Positions 37,147 to 46,775 of a stretch of DNA of 64,000 nucleotides are shown here, piece after piece. The notes below the pieces were generated by a model, which had not been told where the DNA came from, did not search any database, and worked only from the letters and a program-made list of their open reading frames with translations. The translations under genes and the position numbers were made by a program. Each line of letters starts with the position of its first letter. Positions within the stretch are counted from its first letter, which is position 1. Origin of the DNA: an uncultured Campylobacteraceae bacterium (GTDB lineage Bacteria > Campylobacterota > Campylobacteria > Campylobacterales > Arcobacteraceae); the NCBI GenBank assembly GCA_937138295.1, contig CAKZOX010000155.1:1-64000 (forward strand), written 5' to 3'.

Positions 37147-38093
37147 TATTTAATTCCTAGAACATTTAATTTTATTGATGGTAACTTTTCTTCAATATTT
37201 TCTTTAGAAATTGCAAGTATTTCTAAGCTAACATTTTTTTGAACTTCATCGCCTTTTAAATGATTATTTAATTGATTAACTGCATTTTTTCCCATTAAAT
37301 AAGGTTGTTGCATAGCTGAACCTACTAATTCATCATTTGGAATCATTTCTAAAAACTCTGGTTCAGCATCAAAACATATTAACAGTACTTCATTTTCCTT
37401 CTTAAATTCTTTTATAGCTTTTAAAGCCCCTTTATATTTATCAGAACCTTGTAGCCATAAAGCTTTTAAATCAGGATAATATTCTAAAAAATATTTTGCA
37501 TGTTTATAAGTTTCTTCCAAAGAAAAATCTTCTTGTTGTTTTATTCCAGCTGTAGAAATTCCATTTTCAGTTAAAGCTTTTACAAAACCTTTAGTCCTTA
37601 GTTTTCCATTTTCTCTTTTCTGTGGAATTGCTATAATTCCAACACTTCCATCATCTATTTTCTTTTCTTTCATACTTTTAGCTAAAATCAAACCTAAATT
37701 ATATGCTCCATCAAAATTGTTTGAAGATATATAAGAAACATATTCTCCCCCATCTGTTCCTATGTCTGATATTACAGTTGGAATATTTTGTTTATTAGCA
37801 AGATTTAAAATAAAGTTTGCGCTTGAAGAGCTTATTGGTGAGATTATTAAGCCATCATACTCTTTGTTTAATATGGTAGACATATTTTGTATTTCATTTT
37901 TTCTTAAATTTTTAGAATTATAAATATCAACCTTAAATCCTAATTTTTTCCCTTCATCTTCTATACCACTTGACATAATTTTCCAAAAGGGAATAGAGTA
38001 GTCTGAAACTAAATATGCTATTTTTTTATCATTTGAAAAAACAGTTGTAGATAAAACAAACAATATAATAGTAGAAAAAAGAATTTTAGACAT
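37146..38093 (-). CDS. Periplasmic sugar-type binding protein (Peripla_BP_4-like)
   Basis: The 315-residue protein has a signal peptide (about 1-20, ending VFS) and the two-lobed binding-protein pattern: IAYLVSDYSIPFWKIMSSGIEDEG, EYDGLIISPISSSSAN, IPTVISDIGTDGG, and ALWLQGSDKYKGALKAI. This is the family of ribose-binding protein, LuxP and TorT. No ABC transporter genes are nearby. The kinase gene begins at its last base, so a signal-sensing role is far more likely than uptake. The ligand is unknown. Confidence 0.88.
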   Translation of the reverse strand: MSKILFSTIILFVLSTTVFSNDKKIAYLVSDYSIPFWKIMSSGIEDEGKKLGFKVDIYNSKNLRKNEIQNMSTILNKEYDGLIISPISSSSANFILNLANKQNIPTVISDIGTDGGEYVSYISSNNFDGAYNLGLILAKSMKEKKIDDGSVGIIAIPQKRENGKLRTKGFVKALTENGISTAGIKQQEDFSLEETYKHAKYFLEYYPDLKALWLQGSDKYKGALKAIKEFKKENEVLLICFDAEPEFLEMIPNDELVGSAMQQPYLMGKNAVNQLNNHLKGDEVQKNVSLEILAISKENIEEKLPSIKLNVLGIK

Positions 38094-38183
38094 AGTGTGA
38101 ATCCTTGAGTTATAATGTATATTATATCATAAAAATTATTACTATACAATTTATACATAATTATGAATATATTAAATTTAAGA

Positions 38184-38189
38184 TATAAT
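38184..38189 (+). promoter_or_regulatory. -10 box of the tyrA promoter
   Basis: A perfect TATAAT lies 25 bp upstream of the TTG start of tyrA, with AAGG at 38204-38207 as ribosome site. No good -35 box was found, which is common in Campylobacterota. Confidence 0.45.
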
Positions 38190-38214
38190 CTCAAAAAATC
38201 TAAAAGGTAATTAA

Positions 38215-39045
38215 TTGAATATTGGTATTGTAGGTTTAGGATTGATGGGTGGATCATTAGCAAAGGCCGTAAAAAAATATGGTATTGCTAAAAATGTATA
38301 TGGATATGCAAGAAGTGATAAGTCAAAAAAAGAGATTAGTGAACTTAATCTTGTTGATGAACTAGTAGATATTAAACAATTAAAAGAAAAATGTGATGTA
38401 ATTATTTTAGCAATACCTGTTGATAATATTATTGCTTTTTTACCAGAACTTTTAGATATAAAAGATGAAACTACAATTATGGATTTAGGTTCTACAAAAG
38501 AGTTTATAGTTAAGAATATTCCTGCAAGTATAAGAACTAATTTTATAGCAGCTCATCCTATGTGTGGAAGTGAAAAATTTGGTCCAAAAGCTGCAATGGA
38601 TAATTTATATGAAGGTAAAACTGTAGTATTGTGTGATTTAGAAGAAAATGAAGAGTTACATAAAAATAGGGCAATTAAAATATTCCAAGATATTGGAATG
38701 AGACTTGTATTTATGAATTCACGTGAACATGATATTCATGCTTGCTATATGTCGCATTTACCACATGCAATATCTTATTCTTTAGCAAATACAGTAATGG
38801 GTCATGAAGATCCAAGGTCTATTATTGCATTAGCAGCTGGTGGATTTAAAGACATGAGTAGAATAGCAAAATCAAGCCCTGATATGTGGACTGATATTTT
38901 TAGACAAAATAAAGACAATCTTTTAGATTCTATAGATTTATTTGATGAACAAATGAAAAAAGTAAGAATTATGGTTGAAAATGAAAATTATGAAGAATTG
39001 AAAGAGTGGATGTATAAAGCCAACTCTTTACATGAAATTCTTTAA
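38215..39045 (+). CDS. tyrA: Prephenate dehydrogenase
   Basis: TyrA converts prephenate to 4-hydroxyphenylpyruvate in tyrosine synthesis, using NAD+. The 276-residue protein starts with the NAD-binding motif IGIVGLGLMGGSLAKA and has the catalytic region AAHPMCGSEKFGP and the later SHLPHAISYSLAN with GFKDMSRIAKSSPDMW. The start is TTG at 38215, immediately before the Rossmann fold, with AAGG upstream. Its end overlaps the convergent folP by 4 bp. Confidence 0.95.
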   Translation: MNIGIVGLGLMGGSLAKAVKKYGIAKNVYGYARSDKSKKEISELNLVDELVDIKQLKEKCDVIILAIPVDNIIAFLPELLDIKDETTIMDLGSTKEFIVKNIPASIRTNFIAAHPMCGSEKFGPKAAMDNLYEGKTVVLCDLEENEELHKNRAIKIFQDIGMRLVFMNSREHDIHACYMSHLPHAISYSLANTVMGHEDPRSIIALAAGGFKDMSRIAKSSPDMWTDIFRQNKDNLLDSIDLFDEQMKKVRIMVENENYEELKEWMYKANSLHEIL

Positions 39046-39839
39046 TTTAAATTATTAATAGCTTCAAACACTGTAATAGCTTGTTTGTGCTCTTTAACAT
39101 CATGACATCTAATAATAGATGCTTTATTTTCTATAGCTTTTAAATGAATAGCTAAACTTCCAGGTAGTCTTTCTTCTATACTACTTGGATAAATCTTATC
39201 AATCAATGATTTTCTACTTGCCCCAATTAATAATTCACATCCGTGATGTTTGAAGTATTCAAGGTTTCTTAGTAATTCTAAATTGTGTTTTAGTGTTTTA
39301 CCAAATCCTATTCCAACATCTAAAGTTATATCTTTTACACCAAAATCTTTTGCTTTTAAAATTTGTTTAGCAAAATAGTTATCTATATCTTCTACAACAT
39401 TTTCATAAGTAGGATTATCTTGCATAGTTTTAGGGTCATTTTGCATATGCATTATTACAGCACTTGCATTGTATTTTGCAGTTACTTTACAAACTTCATC
39501 ATTTGTAAGTCCTGTAATATCATTTACAATAGTAAAACCTCTGTTTAAAACATAGTCAATTACTTTTGGGGCGTAAGAATCAATAGAAAAAGCAACTTTT
39601 TCAAAATATTTATTATCATAAATCGTATTTGCAATATCTTTTATTCTTCTAAGTTCTTCATCTTCACTTACAGGAATACTTCCAGGTTTACTAGAAACAG
39701 CACCAATATCAATAATATCAGCACCATCTTCAATCATTTGTTCAATTTTTTTAGATGCTTGAGATATGTCAAATCTACTTCCTTGATAAAAAGAATCAGA
39801 ATTTGCATTTAGTACACCCATGATTTTTGTATTAGTCAT
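39042..39839 (-). CDS. folP: Dihydropteroate synthase
   Basis: FolP joins p-aminobenzoate to the dihydropterin pyrophosphate in folate synthesis. The 265-residue protein has the first signature MGVLNANSDSFYQGS, then DIIDIGAVSSKPGS, IVNDITGL, the LDVGIGFGKTLKHN segment, and IGASRKSLI. It is the last gene of the operon rppH-lysC-hobA-holB-folP, an order seen in other Campylobacterota. Confidence 0.94.
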   Translation of the reverse strand: MTNTKIMGVLNANSDSFYQGSRFDISQASKKIEQMIEDGADIIDIGAVSSKPGSIPVSEDEELRRIKDIANTIYDNKYFEKVAFSIDSYAPKVIDYVLNRGFTIVNDITGLTNDEVCKVTAKYNASAVIMHMQNDPKTMQDNPTYENVVEDIDNYFAKQILKAKDFGVKDITLDVGIGFGKTLKHNLELLRNLEYFKHHGCELLIGASRKSLIDKIYPSSIEERLPGSLAIHLKAIENKASIIRCHDVKEHKQAITVFEAINNLN

Positions 39840-39848
39840 TGTTGAACC

Positions 39849-40466
39849 TTATAATTTAAATTGATGTAACGATAAAAGTAGAGTAGTTAAAATATTTATT
39901 GGTTTAGAGTTTAATTCTAATAGTTTTAAAGACCTATCAAAAAAATCTAGTTGTTTTGCATTTAGTCTTATTTTTTGTTTTTTTAAAGTAAATAAAATAG
40001 TTTCAACTATTTGTTTAGCTTCTGATTTAGATATTCTTTGATTGTCTTTTAAAAATTTGTATATATCTTTTAAATCTAATCTATGAAAATCCATTTCCAT
40101 AGATCTATCAAAGTTGTTTTTTCTAAGATTTTTATATGAAATTCTAGAATAAATTGTTGGTAATATAGATGATTTTGAAGTAGTTAATATTATAAATACA
40201 ATATTTTTAGGTGGTTCTTCAAAAAGTTTTAAAAGAGAATTTTGTGCTTCAGTTCTAAAAGTAGTTCCACATAAAAATAGATACTTTACATTGTTTGAAG
40301 ATATATAAGCCTCTTTTATTGCTTCATTTGCTTGAGCAATTAAAAACTCATCTTTCTCTTCATTTTTTATTATTCTTACATCATGTATAGAATAAAACTT
40401 AATAAGTTCATCAAGTTTTTTTTGAATATCATCAACTATAAGTATAGTAGAGTTTTCTATTTTCAT
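39849..40466 (-). CDS. holB: DNA polymerase III delta' subunit, short form
   Basis: The 205-residue protein has the clamp-loader segment YLFLCGTTFRTEAQNSLLKLFEEPPKNIVFIILT followed by SILPTIYSRI, typical of HolB. It is much shorter than the E. coli protein, and no Walker A site is visible at the N-terminus, as in other Campylobacterota delta' proteins. It therefore should not bind ATP itself, which is normal for delta'. It lies between hobA and folP with short gaps. Confidence 0.85.
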   Translation of the reverse strand: MKIENSTILIVDDIQKKLDELIKFYSIHDVRIIKNEEKDEFLIAQANEAIKEAYISSNNVKYLFLCGTTFRTEAQNSLLKLFEEPPKNIVFIILTTSKSSILPTIYSRISYKNLRKNNFDRSMEMDFHRLDLKDIYKFLKDNQRISKSEAKQIVETILFTLKKQKIRLNAKQLDFFDRSLKLLELNSKPINILTTLLLSLHQFKL

Positions 40467-40474
40467 CTTTCTTC

Positions 40475-41026
40475 TTAATTATGTACACTAGTTTCTGCAA
40501 ATAAAACAGCACTTAATGTTTTATTGTATAGCCTAAACATTTGTAAAAGTTTCATATCTAAAGCTTCATCACTTGAAGATAAATTAAAAGCATTTGTAGA
40601 TTCTTCATCAAATAGCCATAAGAAAGAGTTTTTAGATACTTTTGGAATAGTAGCTCTTGCGTCTTGACTTCTTCCTATATACCAAAAACTATAACCATTT
40701 GGAAAGGATATATTTAACATATCTCTAATCTCAGCTATATCCTCATCACTATTTACTTTGTCAAAATTATTCATAAATGATTCAATATTATAAAATGGTA
40801 AAAAAGGTCTACCTAATTTTTTTGAATTAATGTTGTTTATAATGTATTCTAAAAACCATTTTCTATCATTGTCAGTAATAATAAGAACAGAATGATTTTT
40901 ATCTAATAACTTATGAATATTTTTAGAAACTAAAGGAGTCCATTCAAACTTCTTTTCTTCCAACCAAGGAGAGATAAGCTTATCTTCCCTGATTGTTTCA
41001 ACAGTCCAGTTTAAAAACTCTTGCAC
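40475..41026 (-). CDS. hobA: DnaA-binding replication factor HobA
   Basis: HobA binds DnaA and promotes assembly of the initiation complex at oriC in Campylobacterota; it is the functional relative of E. coli DiaA. The 183-residue protein shows the family pattern: start FLNWTVETIREDK, SPWLEEKKFEWTPLVS, and SVLIITDNDRKWF. It lies 2 bp after lysC and 8 bp before holB. It is one of the strongest lineage markers in the window. Confidence 0.92.
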   Translation of the reverse strand: MQEFLNWTVETIREDKLISPWLEEKKFEWTPLVSKNIHKLLDKNHSVLIITDNDRKWFLEYIINNINSKKLGRPFLPFYNIESFMNNFDKVNSDEDIAEIRDMLNISFPNGYSFWYIGRSQDARATIPKVSKNSFLWLFDEESTNAFNLSSSDEALDMKLLQMFRLYNKTLSAVLFAETSVHN

Positions 41027-41028
41027 TC

Positions 41029-42240
41029 TTATTGATCCAATTCATATGCATCGTGTAAGGCTCTAACAGCTAACTCTGCATATTTTTCTTCAATAATCAT
41101 AGAGATTTTAATTTCAGAAGTTGAAATGATTCTGATGTTAATGTTTTCACTTCCTAAAGCTGTAAATGCTTTAGAAGCAACACCTGTATGAGATTTCATA
41201 CCAACACCAACTATAGAAACTTTACAAATCTTGTCGTTGTAATCAATGTTTTCAGTATCTGCTTTAAATCTGTCCATTACAACTTTACAAGTTTCCCAAT
41301 CAGTAGTAGGAATAGTAAAGTCTAAGTCAGTTTTACCATCAACACCAACAGTTTGAACTATCATGTCTACATTGATGTTTGCATCAGCAAGTGCTGTGAA
41401 AATAGCTGAAGCAATACCTGGTCTATCAGTTACTCCATACATTCCTACTCTTACTTGACTTCTATCTAAAGCTATTCCGCTAACGATTGGTTTTTCCATA
41501 ATTTTCTCTTCCTTTGTAATTAAAGTACCTTCAACATCAGGAGTGAAGCTACTTCTTGATACTAAATTAACATTCAATTTTTTTGCCATTTCTACTGATC
41601 TGTTTTGTAATACTTTAGCTCCTAAACTAGCTAACTCTAACATCTCATCATAAGAAATTGCTTCAAGCTTTTTTGCTTTTGGTTCTATTCTTGGATCTGT
41701 AGTGTAGATTCCATCAACATCAGTATAAATTTCACATAAATCAGCTTCAATAGCTCCAGCAATAGCAACGGCAGTTAAATCACTTCCACCTCTACCTAAA
41801 GTTGAAACTCTTCCTGTATCTTGTGAAATTCCTTGGAAACCAGCAACAATAATAATATTACCCTCGCTAATAGCTTCTTTCATACCATCTGTATTGATAG
41901 CTTCAATTCTAGCCTTTGTATGTGCATTGTCTGTAACAATACCAGCTTGTCTACCACTCATTGAAGTTGCTTGGTATCCTTGTGAATTTAAAGCAATTGA
42001 AAGTAATGCTGAAGTAACTCTTTCTCCTGAACTTAATAACATATCAAGTTCATCATTTTTAGGAGTTTTTGTAAAACTTTCTGCATATTCAATTAATTTA
42101 TTAGTTTCACCACTCATAGCTGAAACAACGGCAATAATATCATCACCTTGATTTCTAAATTTTTTAATTATTTCAGCAACATTTTGAATTCTTTCAAGTG
42201 TACCGACACTTGTACCACCGAATTTTAATACTCTTAACAT
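41029..42240 (-). CDS. lysC: Aspartate kinase
   Basis: LysC phosphorylates aspartate, the first step to lysine, threonine and methionine. The 403-residue protein starts LKFGGTSVGTLERIQNVA and shows TLGRGGSDLTAVAIA and the acidic EIYTDVDGIYTTDPR. Two ACT domains at the C-terminus (about 265-400) imply feedback control by end products. It follows rppH by 16 bp in the replication/folate operon. Confidence 0.95.
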   Translation of the reverse strand: MLRVLKFGGTSVGTLERIQNVAEIIKKFRNQGDDIIAVVSAMSGETNKLIEYAESFTKTPKNDELDMLLSSGERVTSALLSIALNSQGYQATSMSGRQAGIVTDNAHTKARIEAINTDGMKEAISEGNIIIVAGFQGISQDTGRVSTLGRGGSDLTAVAIAGAIEADLCEIYTDVDGIYTTDPRIEPKAKKLEAISYDEMLELASLGAKVLQNRSVEMAKKLNVNLVSRSSFTPDVEGTLITKEEKIMEKPIVSGIALDRSQVRVGMYGVTDRPGIASAIFTALADANINVDMIVQTVGVDGKTDLDFTIPTTDWETCKVVMDRFKADTENIDYNDKICKVSIVGVGMKSHTGVASKAFTALGSENINIRIISTSEIKISMIIEEKYAELAVRALHDAYELDQ

Positions 42241-42256
42241 TTGTTAAATTGATCCT

Positions 42257-42754
42257 TTAAATATAGCCTTCACTTTTAAAATATTTCAGTACCTGCTTGT
42301 AAACAGTTCTTTTAAAAAAAGTAATATAATCATAAATATTTGCTGTTGGAACAAACTTAAATTCACTGAATTCAGGGATTTCAGTTTCTATGTTTACTTT
42401 TGCACCTTTTTTTAATTTAACTAAAAAATATTTTTGTATCTGTCCATCATAAGGTTGCATCTTTTTAGCAATAGCAGGGGGAAACTCATAAGATACCCAT
42501 TTTGGATATTCTGCGATTATTTCAATCTCTTTTGTACCAATCTCTTCTTCAAGCTCTCTAAATAAGGCTTGTTTTGGTGTTTCACCTTCATCAATTCCAC
42601 CTTGTGGGAATTGCCATGCATTATCTACATCTGTTCTGCATGCAATAAATATCTCACATTTGTGTGGATAACTAGAAGAAAGTACAATTGCAGCTACATT
42701 TGGTCTATAGTTTTTTTTGCTATTTTGATTTATCTTATCATTTTTATCATTCAT
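42257..42754 (-). CDS. rppH: RNA pyrophosphohydrolase RppH
   Basis: RppH removes pyrophosphate from the 5' end of mRNA and so starts decay. The 165-residue Nudix protein begins after a short polar N-terminus with YRPNVAAIVLSS, has the Nudix box GGIDEGETPKQALFRELEEEIG and QFPQGG just before. The -10 box TATAAT at 42790-42785 on the minus strand lies 31 bp upstream of the ATG. It heads the operon. Confidence 0.93.
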   Translation of the reverse strand: MNDKNDKINQNSKKNYRPNVAAIVLSSSYPHKCEIFIACRTDVDNAWQFPQGGIDEGETPKQALFRELEEEIGTKEIEIIAEYPKWVSYEFPPAIAKKMQPYDGQIQKYFLVKLKKGAKVNIETEIPEFSEFKFVPTANIYDYITFFKRTVYKQVLKYFKSEGYI

Positions 42755-42769
42755 AAATAAAATTTCCCT

Positions 42770-42790
42770 TATAATTAGCCAAAGATTATA
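42770..42790. promoter_or_regulatory. Overlapping divergent -10 boxes for rppH and hemW
   Basis: TATAAT at 42770-42775 points right, 35 bp before the hemW TTG start. TATAAT on the minus strand at 42790-42785 points left toward rppH. The two boxes are 9 bp apart, so the two promoters likely compete. Confidence 0.5.
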
Positions 42791-42809
42791 TTGAAAATAG
42801 GATTAAAAA

Positions 42810-43880
42810 TTGCTTTTATACATTCACATACCTTTTTGTGACAGTAAGTGCTTTTATTGTGCTTTTAACTCTTACACAGATAAGTTTCATTTAAAAAATG
42901 AGTACATGAAATCACTTAACAAACAACTTGAGTATGAATTAGAAAACTATGTTAAACCCAATGGTTTAACCTTTGAAACAGTATTTATAGGAGGTGGAAC
43001 GCCATCAACTATAAAAAGTGAAATGTATAATGAAATTTTTAATACATTTAAACCATACCTGCAACACAATGCAGAGATAACAACTGAAGCAAATCCCAAT
43101 TCAGCTAACTTAGAATGGCTAAAAGGTATGAAGTCTTTAGGGGTAAATAGAGTTAGTTTTGGAGTACAAAGCTTCAATGATGAGAAACTAAAAAAATTAG
43201 GAAGATCCCATAAATCAAAAAGTGCAAAAGAAGCTATTAAAAATGCTTCAAATGTAGGTTTTGAAAATGGTATTAATTGTGACATTATATATGGTGTTGC
43301 TGGTGATGATTTAGATCTTATAAAAAGTGATTTATCTACAGCATTTTCATTACCTATTACACACTTAAGTGCTTATTCACTAACAATAGAAGAAGGTACA
43401 AAGTTTTTTGATAATCCAAAAATGAAAATAGACGATGAAGAATTATCTTATGAAGTATTTGAGTTTATTGAAGAAAATGGATTTAAACAATATGAAATAT
43501 CAAATTTCTCTAAATCAAAAGATTATGAATCAACTCATAACTATGGTTATTGGGAACATAAAGAATATTTAGGAGTTGGTAGTGGAGCGGTTGGTTATTG
43601 GAACAATAACAGAAGATATCCCACTAAAGTAATTGAGGACTATGTTGACAATCCTTTTGATATTGAACTTGAAGAGATTGATGAAAATGATATAAAAGTT
43701 GAAAAAATACTATTAGGTTTTAGATGCTCAAATGGTGTTCAATTAGATTTATTTACAAATGAAGAGTTAAAGAAAGTCAATATCTTAGTTGATGAAGACA
43801 AATTAGAAATTAAACAAAATAGATTGTATAATAAAAACTTTTTATTAGCTGATGAATTAGCTTTATATATAATTGATTAA
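42810..43880 (+). CDS. hemW: HemW-like radical SAM protein
   Basis: The 356-residue protein starts LLYIHIPFCDSKCFYCAFNSY, in which CxxxCxxC binds the 4Fe-4S cluster with SAM. The VFIGGGTPSTI and TTEANPNSAN motifs fit HemW/HemN. The C-terminal domain is of HemW type. HemW binds heme and serves as a heme chaperone rather than a coproporphyrinogen oxidase, as far as known. The start is TTG at 42810 with AGGA 7 bases upstream. Confidence 0.92.
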   Translation: MLLYIHIPFCDSKCFYCAFNSYTDKFHLKNEYMKSLNKQLEYELENYVKPNGLTFETVFIGGGTPSTIKSEMYNEIFNTFKPYLQHNAEITTEANPNSANLEWLKGMKSLGVNRVSFGVQSFNDEKLKKLGRSHKSKSAKEAIKNASNVGFENGINCDIIYGVAGDDLDLIKSDLSTAFSLPITHLSAYSLTIEEGTKFFDNPKMKIDDEELSYEVFEFIEENGFKQYEISNFSKSKDYESTHNYGYWEHKEYLGVGSGAVGYWNNNRRYPTKVIEDYVDNPFDIELEEIDENDIKVEKILLGFRCSNGVQLDLFTNEELKKVNILVDEDKLEIKQNRLYNKNFLLADELALYIID

Positions 43881-43913
43881 ATAAAATATTAAAAAAGAGA
43901 TAAAAGAAAATAT

Positions 43914-44741
43914 ATGACAATAAAACAAACGGTAAAAAAATATACAAGTCTTTTAAGAGAAGTAACTCATATACCTGCAAAAGAAGTAGAAATACTTATT
44001 ATGCATATATTAGATAAAAATATAATATGGTTACATATGAATTATGATAAAGAGTTTGATAAAGTAAAAGATTTAGAAAAACTTGTGAAAAAAAGAGCTA
44101 CAAATTATCCTATGGAATATATTACAGGAAAAGCTACATTTTATGGTGAAAACTTCTTAGTAAAAGAGGGTGTTTTAATTCCAAGACCTGAAACAGAGAT
44201 TTTAGTTGATAATGCTATTGAGATTCTAAATAAAGAGAATCAAAAACTAAAAGTTCTAGAAATAGGTACAGGAAGTGGAATAATATCAGTTATGCTTGCT
44301 AAATTAATTGAAAATATAGAAATCATTGCAGTTGATATAAATGATAAAGCACTTGATTTAGCAAAGCAAAACGCACTAAAACATGGAGTTGAAGATAAAA
44401 TCACTTTTGTAAAGAGTGATTTATATGAAAACATCAATGATAGTGATATTTTTATGACTATTTCAAATCCACCTTATATAGCTGACGATTATAAATTACC
44501 AACAAACGTAAAGTATGAACCTTCAAATGCATTATTTGGTGGAAAAGTAGGTGATGAATTGTTAAAAAGAATTATAGATGATACATATTCAAAGAAAATC
44601 AAATATTTACTTTGTGAAATGGGTTATGATCAGAAAAAGCCTTTAGAAGAGTACTTTAAAGATTTTAGTGTAAAATCTCATAGTTTTTACAAAGACTACG
44701 AAGATTTCGATAGGGGATTTACCCTTGAATTCAAATTTTAA
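43914..44741 (+). CDS. prmC: Release factor glutamine methyltransferase PrmC
   Basis: PrmC methylates the glutamine of the GGQ motif in release factors RF1 and RF2. The 275-residue protein has the helical N-terminal domain with YPMEYITGKATFYG and then LIPRPETEILVDNA, SAM motif VLEIGTGSGII, and the catalytic NPPYI. It lies 33 bp after hemW and 12 bp before the M3 peptidase on the same strand. Confidence 0.95.
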   Translation: MTIKQTVKKYTSLLREVTHIPAKEVEILIMHILDKNIIWLHMNYDKEFDKVKDLEKLVKKRATNYPMEYITGKATFYGENFLVKEGVLIPRPETEILVDNAIEILNKENQKLKVLEIGTGSGIISVMLAKLIENIEIIAVDINDKALDLAKQNALKHGVEDKITFVKSDLYENINDSDIFMTISNPPYIADDYKLPTNVKYEPSNALFGGKVGDELLKRIIDDTYSKKIKYLLCEMGYDQKKPLEEYFKDFSVKSHSFYKDYEDFDRGFTLEFKF

Positions 44742-44753
44742 GAAAGGAAAGTA

Positions 44754-46718
44754 ATGTTTAAAGAATTTAACATAGAAAATTTAGAAAATACAAAAAACGA
44801 TTTAGAAAAACTTTTAGATGAGTGTAAAGAAGAAATTATACAACTTTTAGAAATAGAGAATAAAACATATAAAAATTTTGTTCATCCATTTCAAGAAATA
44901 GGGGAGAGGATTTCAGATTTTATTACTCCTGTATTTCATATTGATTCTGTAAAGAACTCAGAAATAACAACAAAAGTATATGAAGAGTGCTTACCAGTTT
45001 TATCAAAATATGAAACTTTTGTATCTCAGAATGATAATATTTATTTAGCTTTAAAAGATATACAGTCTAATGAAAAAAGTACTTTAAGTATTATACAAAA
45101 TAAAGTACTTGAAAATGAGATTAGAGATTTTAAATTATCAGGATCTCACTTAGATAAAGAAAATAAGAAAAGATTAGAAGAGATAAATTTAAAACTTAAT
45201 GAGTTATCACATAAGTTTTCAGTGAACCTTTTAAATGCTACAAATGATTTTGAAATGATTTGTGAAGATTTTGAAGATGTAAAAGAATTACCAAAATCAG
45301 ATTTAGAATTAGCAAGTTTTGAAGAAGATGGAAAAACTAAATATAAGTTTACACTTCAAATGCCTTCTTATATAGCTTATATCACTTACGGAACTAATAG
45401 AGCTAAAAGAGAAGAGATATACAAAGCATATTGTACTAGAGCACCTCAAAACAGTGATATCATCTTAGAAATATTAAATCTAAAAGATGAAAAAGTTAAA
45501 ATTTTAGGTTTTGATAATTACTCACAATACTCTTTAGCTACAAAAATGGCAAATACAGAAGATGAAGTAGTTAATTTCTTAGAGGAAATGGCGTTAAAAG
45601 CTAAAGATAAAGCAAAAGAAGAACTTGAAGAAATAAAAGCTTTAGCTTTTGAAGATGGTATTACAGATTTTAATTCTTATGATATGAGTTATTACTCTGA
45701 AAAACTAAAAAAAGCAAAATATGACTTAGATCAAGAATATTTCAGACCATATTTCGAGCAAAAATCAGTTTTAAATGGTTTCTTTGACTTTTTAAATCAA
45801 ATGTTCAATATTGAGTTTAAATTAACAAGTGCAAAAGCCTGGGATGATAAAGTAGATGTTTATGATATTTACGAAGATGGTAAAATTATTGCTAGAATTT
45901 ATATTGATTTAGAAGCTAGAAAAGAAAAAAGAGGTGGTGCTTGGATGAATAATTGGCATTCACACTACAATATGGGCGATAAATCTTCACTTCCTACTGC
46001 TTACATAGTTTGTAATTTCCCTCAATCAACTGAAAAAACTCCAAGTTTACTTAGACACGATGATGTTGTTACACTATTCCATGAAATGGGTCATGCACTG
46101 CACCATTTATTAAGTAAAGTTGATGAACCTTTTGTAAGTGGTATTTCAGGTGTTGCTTGGGACACAGTTGAGTTTCCATCACAATTTTTAGAATACTTCT
46201 CTTATGATAAAGAAGTATTAAAACTTTTTGCAAAACATTATGAAACAAAAGAGACATTAAGTGATGAAGCAATTGATAAAATCATCAAAGCTAAAAATTT
46301 CCAATCATCATTAGCAACAGTTAGACAAATAGAATTTGCACTGTTTGATTTTAAACTACATCAAAAGTTATACAAAAATGATAAAGATGTGCAAAATTTA
46401 CTTGATGAAATTAGAAAAGAATTTTCACCTATGATTCCACCATCATATAATAAGTTCCAAAATGGTTTCTCACACATTTTTGCAGGTGGATATGCAGCTG
46501 GATATTACTCATATAAGTGGGCTGAAGTACTTAGTGCTGATGCTTTCTACATGTTTATAGATTCAGGAAATATATTCAATAAAAAGTTAGGAATGAAGTA
46601 TAGAGATGTTGTATTATCTCAAGGTGGTTCAAGAAATATGGATGAATTATTCTTTGAGTTTGCAAATAGAAAGCCAAGTGTAGATTCTTTATTAAAAATT
46701 GATGGAATTATTAGCTAA
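44754..46718 (+). CDS. M3 family oligopeptidase (OpdA/PrlC-like)
   Basis: The 654-residue zinc peptidase has the HEMGH motif at H443-H447 with the downstream Glu region VEFPSQFLEY, and the late substrate segment FSHIFAGGYAAGYYSYKW of oligopeptidase A. It has no signal peptide, so it acts in the cytoplasm, where such enzymes degrade signal peptides and other short peptides. It follows prmC by 12 bp with AAGGAAAG before the ATG. Confidence 0.93.
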   Translation: MFKEFNIENLENTKNDLEKLLDECKEEIIQLLEIENKTYKNFVHPFQEIGERISDFITPVFHIDSVKNSEITTKVYEECLPVLSKYETFVSQNDNIYLALKDIQSNEKSTLSIIQNKVLENEIRDFKLSGSHLDKENKKRLEEINLKLNELSHKFSVNLLNATNDFEMICEDFEDVKELPKSDLELASFEEDGKTKYKFTLQMPSYIAYITYGTNRAKREEIYKAYCTRAPQNSDIILEILNLKDEKVKILGFDNYSQYSLATKMANTEDEVVNFLEEMALKAKDKAKEELEEIKALAFEDGITDFNSYDMSYYSEKLKKAKYDLDQEYFRPYFEQKSVLNGFFDFLNQMFNIEFKLTSAKAWDDKVDVYDIYEDGKIIARIYIDLEARKEKRGGAWMNNWHSHYNMGDKSSLPTAYIVCNFPQSTEKTPSLLRHDDVVTLFHEMGHALHHLLSKVDEPFVSGISGVAWDTVEFPSQFLEYFSYDKEVLKLFAKHYETKETLSDEAIDKIIKAKNFQSSLATVRQIEFALFDFKLHQKLYKNDKDVQNLLDEIRKEFSPMIPPSYNKFQNGFSHIFAGGYAAGYYSYKWAEVLSADAFYMFIDSGNIFNKKLGMKYRDVVLSQGGSRNMDELFFEFANRKPSVDSLLKIDGIIS

Positions 46719-46775
46719 ATTTTGCCATAATTCTTATCTACAATTTATAATATTTATACAAGGATTTTTTTTACC

